Shown one piece after another: positions 8,262 through 17,183 of a stretch of 64,000 bases of DNA (position 1 is the first letter of the stretch; the number at the start of each line of letters is the position of its first letter). Below the pieces are notes generated by a model. That model was not told the origin of the DNA and ran no database searches. It was given only the letters and a program-made list of their open reading frames with translations. The position numbers were made by a program, and so were the translations under genes. This DNA comes from an uncultured Bacteroides sp. (lineage in GTDB: Bacteria > Bacteroidota > Bacteroidia > Bacteroidales > Bacteroidaceae): contig CAMTOQ010000003.1 of NCBI GenBank assembly GCA_947074205.1, positions 62,001 through 126,000 of the forward strand. The letters are read 5' to 3'.

Positions 8262-9545
8262 TTAGAATTTGATTACCGAAGGGTTGCTATCATTAGATGC
8301 CTCTTCGACCGGTGTTTCGAATTCTACCGTCTTCTCTTTGCCAATCTTCTTCAATGTGTTCTTGTCGCGCAAGTAGGTAGGCGAACTTTCCACCATTGAG
8401 ATGATGTTGTCATCGTCTAGATCGTTGGGGCTAAAGTAGTAAATGTTGTAGCTCTTACGACCTTCTCTTAGCTTCTCGATCATGATGCTTTCGCCATAGG
8501 CTTGCGTGATACGATTCTCAATCTCGGCAGACTTCTCTTCTTCTTCGATGTTGCTTATAGGGCGTTCGACATCCGAAAGATTGTCCGTGCCAAAACCAGT
8601 GGCTAGCAATGTGATCTTAACCGAGTTGCCAAGCGACTCGTCTTTCGCCATACCCCAAATGGTTTCGACCGACTTGCTGAACTTATTCATAAACTCATGA
8701 ATTTCGCCCATCTCGTCCATCATCAGTTCTGAAGTGCTACAGAACGAAACATTAAGTATGATCTTCTTCGATTTGAAGATGTCATTGTTGTTGAGCAATG
8801 GCGAATGCAATGCATCGTAGATAGCCTTTTGTACACGGTTTTCGCCTTCGCCGTAGCCGGTACTCATAATGGCCACGCCACCATCTTTCATACAAGTCTT
8901 CACATCCTCGAAGTCGAGGTTGATAATTCCTTCAGTAGTGATAATCTCGGCAATGCTTCGTGCCGCTACCGACAACGTATCATCGGCCTTCTTAAAGGCA
9001 TTGGTTGCAGATAGATCGGAATAGATAGAGCGTAGACGTTCGTTGTTGATTACAAGCAAAGCATCTACGTGCTTGCTCATCTCGTCAACACCATCGAGCG
9101 CTTGAATAATTTTACGTTCACCTTCGAAGATGAAAGGAATAGTCACTATACCAATGGTCAAGATATCCATATCTTTTGCAATACGTGCAATGACAGGTGC
9201 TGCACCAGTACCTGTTCCACCACCCATACCGGCAGTGATAAATACCATTTTAGTACAGCCGTCATCGAGCATACGTTCGATATCTTCTGTGCTATCTTCG
9301 GCAGCCTCTTTCGCACGTTGAGGGCGATTGCCGGCACCTAGTCCTGATGTGCCCAAACGAATTTTTACAGGCACGGGCGATTTGCGCAACGCCTGATTGT
9401 CGGTGTTGCATATAGCAAACGACACATCGTAAATACCTTCTTTGAACATGTGGGTAACGGCATTGCCACCACCTCCGCCAACACCAACCACCTTAATGAG
9501 ATTGGGCGATTCCTTTGGGAAATCGAATTCAACTATATTGTCCAT
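8262..9545 (-). CDS. ftsZ: Cell division GTPase FtsZ
   Basis: The 427-residue tubulin homologue polymerises into the division ring. The GTP-binding signature GGGTGTGAAP is at residues 108-117 and the phosphate loop GVGGGGGNAV at 21-30. The T7 catalytic loop region (NLDFEDVKTCM) is present. After the core, the tail includes an acidic segment, then SPTYLRDKN near 388, which resembles the usual TPAYLR-type tip, yet the protein goes on for about 30 more residues to NPSVIKF. So either the terminal peptide is NPSVIKF or the partner-binding peptide is internal. ftsZ follows ftsA by 25 bp in the same operon. Confidence 0.98.
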   Translation of the reverse strand: MDNIVEFDFPKESPNLIKVVGVGGGGGNAVTHMFKEGIYDVSFAICNTDNQALRKSPVPVKIRLGTSGLGAGNRPQRAKEAAEDSTEDIERMLDDGCTKMVFITAGMGGGTGTGAAPVIARIAKDMDILTIGIVTIPFIFEGERKIIQALDGVDEMSKHVDALLVINNERLRSIYSDLSATNAFKKADDTLSVAARSIAEIITTEGIINLDFEDVKTCMKDGGVAIMSTGYGEGENRVQKAIYDALHSPLLNNNDIFKSKKIILNVSFCSTSELMMDEMGEIHEFMNKFSKSVETIWGMAKDESLGNSVKITLLATGFGTDNLSDVERPISNIEEEEKSAEIENRITQAYGESIMIEKLREGRKSYNIYYFSPNDLDDDNIISMVESSPTYLRDKNTLKKIGKEKTVEFETPVEEASNDSNPSVIKF

Positions 9546-9570
9546 ATCTTAATATAACTAGGTTCTTTGA

Positions 9571-11085
9571 TTATTGTAATTCACCGTTATCGTCGCCAAG
9601 GAAGTTGTTGAGCACATTCTTGAACTTGTTCACAAAAGATCCCTCTCTGCGTCTACGTTCTTCCTCTTCAAGTCGGATGCGCTCCTCTTCTTCTCTTTTC
9701 AGACGTTCTTCCTCTTCTTTTCTGAGGCGCTCTTCTTCCTCTTTGCGTTTACGTTCTTCCTCTTCGCGGCGTAAACGTTCTTCTTCGGCTTTCTGACGGC
9801 GTTGCTCTTCCTCTTCCTCGCGAGCTTTGCGTGCAGCTTCTTCGGCCTCTCGTTGCAATTGCTCTTCGTCAATCACCACTACTGGTTCCGGTTCTACCAC
9901 TGGTTCCGGCTCTACTATAGGTTCGGGTTCGGGCTTTAAGCTATCTTCTTTGCCTTCGAACAGTAGACCACAAACGGTGTTGTACATACCGTTGGCCACT
10001 GGGAAGCCGTCCTTAGGAACGATAGAGTAAAGAGTATTCTTAGCCATGCGCACCTTTTCGATCTTGCTCTTGCGACGCAATAGATTGTCGAGGTTCTTTA
10101 GGTTGACACCACCACCGGTGATTACGATACCTGCATAGAGTTGATCGGCATAGTCTGATGAAATGATTAGATTCCATACATTGTCTACCAACTCGGATGC
10201 ACGTGCATTGATGATGTTGTTGAGCTTGCGATTCTCGATGTGTTGTGTATTATCGTTTAGCAAGAAGGTGGCGGGTTGTGCTCCTTCAGCATCTTCGTAC
10301 AACACATCTCCATAGGTTTGCTTTAGATATTCGGCTTCATCTTCCTCAATCTTAAGGCAAGCGGCAATGTCGCGTGTGATGTTTACGCTACCTAGTGGCA
10401 ATACGGCCAAGTAGCGCAATATACGGTTCTTATAAATAGTAATGGTTGTTGTGTCGGCACCAAAGTCGATAAGGGCACATCCGGCACGTATCTCACTCTC
10501 GTGGAGCACTGATGAAGCTGTGATAAGCGGTGAGATGAAAATACGGCCCAACTCTATCTTGGCCTTCTCGAAGCCTTGCTCAATACGCTTGCGTATAGTG
10601 TCGCGAGCGATGATATTGAGGTAATTGCCCTGCATGTGACTACAAATCACACCGCGAGGATCTACTTGTCGGCTGTTGCCCACAACGTACTCCATAGGTA
10701 TAACGTCTAAGATATCGTAGTTCTCTAGGGGAAGGGTGAGGTTTTCGTCAGTCAATGCATCGACCATGCTTTGGTCTACAATGATTTCGCTGTCCATATT
10801 GCGTGTCACCACATTAAGACGCGACTGTAGCGATTGACCTCCTGTTGATACGTATACTTTCCCTATACCGCAGCCTAGCTCTTCTTCCATTTTAGCAATA
10901 ATGGTAGTAAGTGCCTTGGCTAGCTTATCTATATTGTAAATGATGCCACGGCGAATAAAAGCCGAAGCGTCAAGTTTGGCACTGGCCAATACTTCTATTG
11001 CGCCACCATCATTCTTTCTTGCAGCCACGCCTACAATCTTTGAAGAGGCGAGTTCGATAACGGCTGTAAATTCTGAGTTTGCCAT
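9571..11085 (-). CDS. ftsA: Cell division protein FtsA with a charged helical spacer
   Basis: This actin-like protein tethers FtsZ to the membrane. The N-terminal SHS2/actin-fold core runs to about residue 380, with ATPase elements such as ALIDFGADTTTITIY and the VITGGGVNLKNL motif. Then come a Pro-Glu linker (repeats of VEPEP, about 385-403), some 75 residues made almost only of E, R and K in alternating blocks (about 405-480), and a C-terminal amphipathic helix FVNKFKNVLNNFLGD that is the expected membrane anchor. At 504 residues it is far longer than the ~420 of E. coli. The E/R/K stretch should form a stable single alpha-helix, holding the anchor away from the core. It sits between ftsQ and ftsZ. 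Confidence 0.97.
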   Translation of the reverse strand: MANSEFTAVIELASSKIVGVAARKNDGGAIEVLASAKLDASAFIRRGIIYNIDKLAKALTTIIAKMEEELGCGIGKVYVSTGGQSLQSRLNVVTRNMDSEIIVDQSMVDALTDENLTLPLENYDILDVIPMEYVVGNSRQVDPRGVICSHMQGNYLNIIARDTIRKRIEQGFEKAKIELGRIFISPLITASSVLHESEIRAGCALIDFGADTTTITIYKNRILRYLAVLPLGSVNITRDIAACLKIEEDEAEYLKQTYGDVLYEDAEGAQPATFLLNDNTQHIENRKLNNIINARASELVDNVWNLIISSDYADQLYAGIVITGGGVNLKNLDNLLRRKSKIEKVRMAKNTLYSIVPKDGFPVANGMYNTVCGLLFEGKEDSLKPEPEPIVEPEPVVEPEPVVVIDEEQLQREAEEAARKAREEEEEQRRQKAEEERLRREEEERKRKEEEERLRKEEEERLKREEEERIRLEEEERRRREGSFVNKFKNVLNNFLGDDNGELQ

Positions 11086-11204
11086 AATTTCCTGATTGAT
11101 ATGATAGAATCTGACAACTGTTATAGGGTTGGCAGATAAATGTTTAATTTAATATATTGTTCTTGCTTAGCATCGAGACACATCTTCATGCCCCTTTTGC
11201 TTAA

Positions 11205-11942
11205 TTACTCTCTTTTGGTGCAGACAATCTGGTTGCTGAACTCCACATTGATGCGGCTGTATTTGTTCCAGCCCACTTTGTCGAGACCATTGCGGTAGAA
11301 CTCTTTTACTCTGTCGAGCTTCTCCTCGAAGTTATTGAGTCTTCCAAGGTAGATGACATGGTTGCCCACTCGTGGAATCAACTCCACTCTATCGCGAGGC
11401 AATACGTTAATCTGCTCTATCTGTGCACTCCAAAAGGGATTATCTTGCAAAAATAGTCCAAAGTTATATAATTTGGTAAGCGCGAACGACTTTTCTACAT
11501 TACCTGTGACAATTATTCGATGTGCCACACATCTTTCGTCTTGAGGAATTATCGCCCCTTTATTGTCAATATAGTAGTTTTCGCCTTTAGCGCTCATCAC
11601 TCTAAGCAAGGGTATGCGTTGGTAGATTTCGACAAATAGCTTTCCACTTGGCGTTTTATAACACTCCACATTGTCAATAAGTGGGTGGCTTGTCAATATC
11701 TTCTCAATAGTGTCGGTGTTGATCAGATCGAACGCTCGGCCAATAGGAGACACTCCATGCTTTTTTAGTATCTTCTCTACCTCTTTATCGTTCATGAAAC
11801 CCGTGAAAAGCGAGTCCTTTACAACCAATTTCATCTGGTTGCACACCAATTCGGTGTCCTTACGGTTGATCACCGTGACAGACATCGTCAGATAGCCAAG
11901 GATGACTAATAGAAACAGAGCGATTAGTATATTCTTAAGCAT
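11205..11942 (-). CDS. ftsQ: Cell division protein FtsQ/DivIB
   Basis: The 245-residue protein has one N-terminal membrane helix (LKNILIALFLLVILGYLTMS) and a periplasmic part, the topology of FtsQ. This protein links FtsA/FtsZ inside to FtsL/FtsB and the septal synthase outside. Sequence similarity in this family is low, so the call leans on position between murC and ftsA and on the POTRA-like segment (HPLIDNVECYKTPSGKLFVEI). The C-terminal YSRINVEFSNQIVC strand resembles the family end. The 119-bp gap to ftsA is the largest inside the cluster. Confidence 0.9.
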   Translation of the reverse strand: MLKNILIALFLLVILGYLTMSVTVINRKDTELVCNQMKLVVKDSLFTGFMNDKEVEKILKKHGVSPIGRAFDLINTDTIEKILTSHPLIDNVECYKTPSGKLFVEIYQRIPLLRVMSAKGENYYIDNKGAIIPQDERCVAHRIIVTGNVEKSFALTKLYNFGLFLQDNPFWSAQIEQINVLPRDRVELIPRVGNHVIYLGRLNNFEEKLDRVKEFYRNGLDKVGWNKYSRINVEFSNQIVCTKRE

Positions 11943-11993
11943 AGCCTTACTACTATATGGTTATTCTTTCAATTTGTTCTCGTCGATAGGATA

Positions 11994-13382
11994 TCACTTC
12001 GTTAGATTTCTTTGCTTTATCACCTCTACCAGTTGATCGGCATAGTTGTCTATATCTCCTGCACCAAGCAATACTACTATATCCGTATCTCTCTCTGCTA
12101 TAAGCTGAGGCAGATCTTTCTTCTCGCAGATCATCTTTTCTACGCCCTCCTTTAGGTTGTCATAGATGAGCTGACTAGTAACTCCGGGTATAGGTAGCTC
12201 TCGCGCAGGATAGATCTCTGTAAGAATTACCTCGTTGGCCACTGAAAGGCTATCGGCAAACTCACGATAGAAGTCGTGTGTACGCGAATAGAGGTGAGGT
12301 TGGAATACTGCTGTAATCTTTCTGTCACCATACAGTTCGCGCAACGAAGACAAACTTTGCTTCACTTCCGAAGGGTGGTGAGCATAGTCTATAAGCAATA
12401 CGCCATCATCGCTCTTTAGCTTGAAGTCGAAGCGGCGATCAATGCCACGGAAGCTAGCCATAGCTTGTTTGATATCCTCGGCTGATACACCGTTGAGATG
12501 GGCCAAAGCCATTGCTGCCACACCGTTTTCGATGTTGATACTTACAGGAACACCCAGTTGCACATCGGCAATAGTGACATCGGGGCCTACAAAGTCGAAG
12601 AATATCTCACCGTTTGCAATGCGAATGTTTTCAGCGTGGAAATCGCCTTTATCTTTGGAGTACGTGTAGCAAGCTACTCCCTCTTGCAAACGAGGTTGTA
12701 GAGTGATGCCTTCTCGTACTAATACTGCTCCACCTGGTGCGATGAGGCTTGTATAGTGGGCAAAGCTTTCGAGATAAGCTTCTTCTGTGCCGTAGATATC
12801 TAGATGGTCGGGGTCGCTAGACGTGATGACCGACATATAGGGTGATAATTGGTGAAATGAACGGTCGTATTCATCGGCCTCGATCACCGTGTAAGGGCTA
12901 GTAGATGAAAGGAGTAGGTTGGTTCCTTCGTTCTTATATATCCCCCCAAGGAAGGCTGTACAGCCAACTGGTGATTGGTGTAATAGATGAGCTGTCATGG
13001 TTGACGTGGTTGTCTTGCCATGGGTACCCGCTACACATAGCCCCTTGCTGGCACGTGTGATGCTGCCAAGTACCTCTGCACGTTTATGGATGGTGAATCC
13101 ATTGCTGCGGAAATAGTTCAACTCGCTGTGATCTTGAGGAATGGCAGGGGTGAGTATCACCAACGTGTGTGCCTTATCTTTGCACTCTTCGGGAATTAGG
13201 TCTACCCTATCTTCGAAATGGATATGTGCGCCTTCTTCTATGAGGTGTGTAGTGAGGGCTGTTGCTGTGCGGTCGTAACCGGCAACATATTTATCTTTGG
13301 ATAGGAAATAGCGCACCAAGGCACTCATGCCGATTCCGCCTGCTCCTATAAAATAGACTGATTTTATATCTTCAATATTCAT
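11994..13382 (-). CDS. murC: UDP-N-acetylmuramate--L-alanine ligase MurC
   Basis: The 462-residue Mur ligase adds L-alanine to UDP-MurNAc in the cytoplasm, the first peptide step of wall precursor synthesis. Visible are the N-terminal Rossmann segment YFIGAGGIGMSALVRYF, the ATP loop GTHGKTTTSTMTAH near residue 120, the EADEYDRSF catalytic motif, and the DYAHHPSE motif of the C-terminal domain. Its start overlaps the murG stop by four bases (ATGA type), so the two are probably translationally coupled. Confidence 0.98.
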   Translation of the reverse strand: MNIEDIKSVYFIGAGGIGMSALVRYFLSKDKYVAGYDRTATALTTHLIEEGAHIHFEDRVDLIPEECKDKAHTLVILTPAIPQDHSELNYFRSNGFTIHKRAEVLGSITRASKGLCVAGTHGKTTTSTMTAHLLHQSPVGCTAFLGGIYKNEGTNLLLSSTSPYTVIEADEYDRSFHQLSPYMSVITSSDPDHLDIYGTEEAYLESFAHYTSLIAPGGAVLVREGITLQPRLQEGVACYTYSKDKGDFHAENIRIANGEIFFDFVGPDVTIADVQLGVPVSINIENGVAAMALAHLNGVSAEDIKQAMASFRGIDRRFDFKLKSDDGVLLIDYAHHPSEVKQSLSSLRELYGDRKITAVFQPHLYSRTHDFYREFADSLSVANEVILTEIYPARELPIPGVTSQLIYDNLKEGVEKMICEKKDLPQLIAERDTDIVVLLGAGDIDNYADQLVEVIKQRNLTK

Positions 13383-14500
13383 CTGTTAGCTAGTTTAATG
13401 ACCTCTTTTGCAATAATCTCTGCCGAGTTGGGCAGCGCCAATTTGGCGATATTTGCTTGTAGGTCTATTAGTTTCTTATCATCCTTAACGGTTGCTATGG
13501 CTGTAGCCAAGAGCGTTTTGGGTGCATCTGCATCTTTTACATAGACGGCTGCATCTTTGTTGACCAATACCATTGCATTCTTGGTTTGATGGTCCTCTGC
13601 CACATTGGGCGATGGAACAAGTACCACGGCTTTCTGCAGTAAGCACAACTCCGAAATAGAGCCGGCCCCGGCGCGCGACACCACAAGGTCGGCAGCCGCA
13701 TAAGCCGCATTCATATCGCGGATGAAGGTTGTAATATATAGATTATTAGGCTTGTCATGAGCTACTTGAGCCATGATATCGTCATAATAATATCTTCCTG
13801 TTTGCCAGATTACCTGTATGTCGGGATTGCTCCGAATTAGCTCTATTTTATCGAGTATAGCTTTGTTGATGGACCCTGCACCAAGGCTGCCCCCTATAAA
13901 GAGGATGGTCTTCTTGCTCGAATCGAATCCGAAAGTTTTGATAGCCTCTGCTCTTTCGATAGGGTTGCTAAGAAGATTTTGTCTCACCGGATTACCGGTC
14001 AACATGATCTTCTCTGCGGGGAAGAACTTCTCCATTCCTTCATAGGCCACACATATTTTATGAGCACTCTTGGCAAGGAGCTTATTTGTTACACCCGCAA
14101 AAGAGTTTTGCTCTTGAATAAGGGTAGGAATATTCATTCCACTTGCTACTTTGAGAGTCGGTCCGCTGGCATAGCCACCCACGCCAACTACCACGTTGGG
14201 GCGGAAGTTTTTAATCACTTTGCGTGCCTTCAGTTGGCTCACTACCAGTTTGGCTAACACGCTAAAGTTTTTCCACAGCTGTTTGCGATAAAATCCCGAG
14301 ATAGGTAGCCCCACAATGGTGTAGCCTGCTTCGGGAACAACTTTCATCTCCATTCGGCCTTCTGCCCCTACGAATAGGAACTCAGCGTCAGGGTTAATCT
14401 CTTTTATGGCATTGGCTATTGAGATAGCAGGGAAGATATGGCCACCTGTGCCACCCCCACTAACAATAACTCGTAGACGGTTGTTTTGCTCTTTACTCAT
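13379..14500 (-). CDS. murG: UDP-GlcNAc transferase MurG
   Basis: This 373-residue GT28 glycosyltransferase converts lipid I to lipid II at the inner face of the membrane. It shows the glycine-rich loop VSGGGTGGHIFPAISIA near the N-terminus, the second domain loop FIGGSLGAGSINKAI, and the donor-binding region SRAGAGSISELCLL with AEDHQTKNA. The length is normal. It is nine bases downstream of ftsW and overlaps murC by four bases. Confidence 0.98.
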   Translation of the reverse strand: MSKEQNNRLRVIVSGGGTGGHIFPAISIANAIKEINPDAEFLFVGAEGRMEMKVVPEAGYTIVGLPISGFYRKQLWKNFSVLAKLVVSQLKARKVIKNFRPNVVVGVGGYASGPTLKVASGMNIPTLIQEQNSFAGVTNKLLAKSAHKICVAYEGMEKFFPAEKIMLTGNPVRQNLLSNPIERAEAIKTFGFDSSKKTILFIGGSLGAGSINKAILDKIELIRSNPDIQVIWQTGRYYYDDIMAQVAHDKPNNLYITTFIRDMNAAYAAADLVVSRAGAGSISELCLLQKAVVLVPSPNVAEDHQTKNAMVLVNKDAAVYVKDADAPKTLLATAIATVKDDKKLIDLQANIAKLALPNSAEIIAKEVIKLANR

Positions 14501-14509
14501 AAACGTTTA

Positions 14510-15805
14510 TTACTTCGATTCGTCCTGCAAATCGGCTACCGGAACAAGATTTAACTCTTCTTGATCCATCTGTTGAAATTCGATTTCTAGGCTTCTGGCT
14601 AGCTCTTCTTCCTCCTGCTCTCGTTTTCTTTTCTCGGCAAGCAAGATGGTATAGCGGCTCACACTGAGTATCATTCCTATATAGACACAGTTGACCAATG
14701 TCGATGTACCTCCTTTACTGATGAGTGGCAATGGTTGCCCCGTGATGGGGAAAAGTCCAACGGCTACCATCATATTAAGAGTTGCTTGCCCTACTAGTAG
14801 CAGGGCTATCCCAATCACTAACAGTGCCGGGAATAGTTTCTCGCACCGGCTAGCTATGCGCCCGGCTCGAATTAGGAGCCATAGATATAAGAAGATAACG
14901 ACTATGCCCCCTATTAACCCTAGCTCTTCGATGATGATAGCATAAATAAAATCGGAGAAGGCAAAGCTTAAGAAATCTCGTTGCACAGAGTTGCCCGGCA
15001 TCTTTCCCACGAGATGACTTTGTGCAATGGCAATGTTGGCATGTGCCGCTTGTGCATCGTTATCAATATCGAACTTTGCAGCCGGAATCTTTTCGGAGTC
15101 CATAAACTTTACGATACGATTCTTCCATGTAGGCATACGATGAAGTAGAGGCAATTTGGTTCCTTCGGGTGTGGCAAACAGCACAATTGATCCCAAAAAG
15201 GCACACGACAAGATGAATCCTGAGAACCATAACTGCTGTTTATGATTTATCTTTCCGATAAATAGCATCAAGTAGACTACTGCAAAAAGCAGCATGGCAG
15301 TTGATAGGTTTTCAACGGCAATGATTATAATGGATGGTAGGCTGATTCCCAGAATCCACTTCGTAGCTCTAGGTGTGGCCGAAGTTGCATCACGAAATAG
15401 TGCCAGGAAGTAGGCCACTACTATAACCACCCCCATTTTAGTAAACTCAGAAGGCTGGAAACTAAATCCCAGTACCTCGCTCCAGCGGGCAGCACCATTG
15501 ATACGGCTTCCGGGATTGAGATAACCCATCGCCGAAATGGAAATCATTAGCGCTAGCGATAGAGGAATCATAAATACAGGAAAGATCTTAAACCACTTAT
15601 AAGGTATTAAGTGTATCACCCATACTAGTACAGCTCCTGCTGCCAAGAATAGGATGTGGCTTGTTATCGGTGCCCAATGGTTGCCGCTCTTATAAGACAT
15701 AGTGCTGGCTGCCGAGAACACCTCAACAATAGAGATGGCACAGAGTAAAAAGAATATCACCCATATCACCTTATCGCCTTTAAGTAACTTGTTTAGTAAT
15801 TCCAT
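14510..15805 (-). CDS. ftsW: Septal peptidoglycan glycosyltransferase FtsW (SEDS family)
   Basis: The 431-residue protein has about ten membrane segments. It contains SEDS hallmarks: the FQPSEFTKMGVV segment, IAQSHLVGKMPGNSVQ in the large extracellular loop, FAFSDFIYAIIIEELGLIG, and the C-terminal GQPLPLISKGGTSTLVN motif. SEDS proteins polymerise glycan strands together with a class B PBP, here the FtsI encoded nearby. A charged cytoplasmic tail of about 50 residues, rich in Glu and Lys, extends past the last helix. Tight spacing (9 and 14 bp) places it firmly in the operon. Confidence 0.97.
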   Translation of the reverse strand: MELLNKLLKGDKVIWVIFFLLCAISIVEVFSAASTMSYKSGNHWAPITSHILFLAAGAVLVWVIHLIPYKWFKIFPVFMIPLSLALMISISAMGYLNPGSRINGAARWSEVLGFSFQPSEFTKMGVVIVVAYFLALFRDATSATPRATKWILGISLPSIIIIAVENLSTAMLLFAVVYLMLFIGKINHKQQLWFSGFILSCAFLGSIVLFATPEGTKLPLLHRMPTWKNRIVKFMDSEKIPAAKFDIDNDAQAAHANIAIAQSHLVGKMPGNSVQRDFLSFAFSDFIYAIIIEELGLIGGIVVIFLYLWLLIRAGRIASRCEKLFPALLVIGIALLLVGQATLNMMVAVGLFPITGQPLPLISKGGTSTLVNCVYIGMILSVSRYTILLAEKRKREQEEEELARSLEIEFQQMDQEELNLVPVADLQDESK

Positions 15806-15819
15806 AGATTCAAAGTTAT

Positions 15820-17163
15820 TTATAAAGCACGTACATACTTTTTAAACTGTTCGCCTCGGTCTTCGTAACTCTTAAAGAGGTCGAATGATGCACAACAAGG
15901 ACTTAGCAATACTGTCTCGCCTTTGTTTGCTAGCTTATAAGCCGCCTTCACAGCATCTTCCATTCCGGTATTGATATCGACAATTGGTAGGCCAAAACCA
16001 TCAAAGAAAGCGTGTAGCTTTTCGTTGTGTAGACCAAGGAATACCAACCCCGAGCATTTTTCTTTTACCAACTCTGCAATTTCAGTATACTCATTGCCTT
16101 TGTCCTTGCCACCAATAATAAGTACAGTCTTAGTGGTCATGCTTTGCAATGCATACCAGCAAGAGTTAACATTGGTAGCCTTAGAGTCATTGATAAAGTC
16201 GATGCCTCCTACGCGTGCCACTTTCTCCAAGCGATGTTCCACGCCTTGAAAATCAGATAGTGCCTTGCGGATATCATCTTTGTCGATGCCTGCTACGTTG
16301 GCCGAAATACCTGCAGCAAGCGAATTGTATAGGTTGTGTTGGCCAGTCAAAGCTAGGCGCTCTTGCTCCATGTTGAAGTCGAACGGCTGTTTGATAGTCA
16401 ACTCTTTGTCTTCAACATAGGCCACTGAGCCCTCCTCTTTAATAGCCGAGAAGGGGTATAGATGAGCCTCAATACCGTATTTCTTCAGTTCCTCCTTGAT
16501 GATAGGATCATCGTTCCAAAAGATGAAAGCATCATCGGGAGTCTGATTTTGAGTGATACGGAATTTAGAGTTGATATAGTTTTGCATACAGTTGTCGTAG
16601 CGATCCAAGTGGTCGGGGGTGATGTTCATCAACACCGCTATATTGGCGCGAAACTGATACATATTGTCTAGCTGAAATGAACTTAGTTCTAGTATATAAT
16701 AATCGTGTAGATCTTCTACCACCTGTAGCGCCAGACTCTTGCCGATATTTCCGGCCAATCCAACGTTCAAACCTGCGCTTTTAAAGATATGGTAGATAAG
16801 GCTAGTGGTAGTGGTTTTACCATTCGACCCCGTGATACAGATCATCTTGGCATGGGTGTAGCGCCCAGCAAACTCTATCTCTGAGATGATGGGTGTGCCT
16901 TGAGCCAATAGCTTATTGATGATAGGTGCTTCATTGGGGATACCGGGGCTTTTAATCACTTCGTCGGCATTGAGTATCAGCGCTTCGGTGTGTTGTCCCT
17001 CTTCCCAATCGATTTGGTGTTCATTGAGTAGAGTTTTATAGCGGTCGGCAATAGTCGACATGTCCGATACGAACGTGTCAAACCCCTTGCTCTTGGCTAA
17101 TATTGCTGCTCCCGCACCGCTTTCGCCAGCTCCTAAAACTACTATTCTCTTTTTATTCTCCAT
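15820..17163 (-). CDS. murD: UDP-MurNAc-L-alanine--D-glutamate ligase MurD
   Basis: This 447-residue Mur ligase adds D-glutamate to UDP-MurNAc-L-Ala. It has the N-terminal Rossmann fold VLGAGESGAGAAILAK, the ATP loop CITGSNGKTTTTSLIYH near residue 113, the central-domain segment LELSSFQLD and MNITPDHLDRY, and the C-terminal INDSKATN and GGKDKGN motifs. All are diagnostic for MurD as opposed to MurC or MurE. Length is typical. Confidence 0.98.
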   Translation of the reverse strand: MENKKRIVVLGAGESGAGAAILAKSKGFDTFVSDMSTIADRYKTLLNEHQIDWEEGQHTEALILNADEVIKSPGIPNEAPIINKLLAQGTPIISEIEFAGRYTHAKMICITGSNGKTTTTSLIYHIFKSAGLNVGLAGNIGKSLALQVVEDLHDYYILELSSFQLDNMYQFRANIAVLMNITPDHLDRYDNCMQNYINSKFRITQNQTPDDAFIFWNDDPIIKEELKKYGIEAHLYPFSAIKEEGSVAYVEDKELTIKQPFDFNMEQERLALTGQHNLYNSLAAGISANVAGIDKDDIRKALSDFQGVEHRLEKVARVGGIDFINDSKATNVNSCWYALQSMTTKTVLIIGGKDKGNEYTEIAELVKEKCSGLVFLGLHNEKLHAFFDGFGLPIVDINTGMEDAVKAAYKLANKGETVLLSPCCASFDLFKSYEDRGEQFKKYVRAL

Positions 17164-17183
17164 TGCTCTATTGTCTTGTATGT

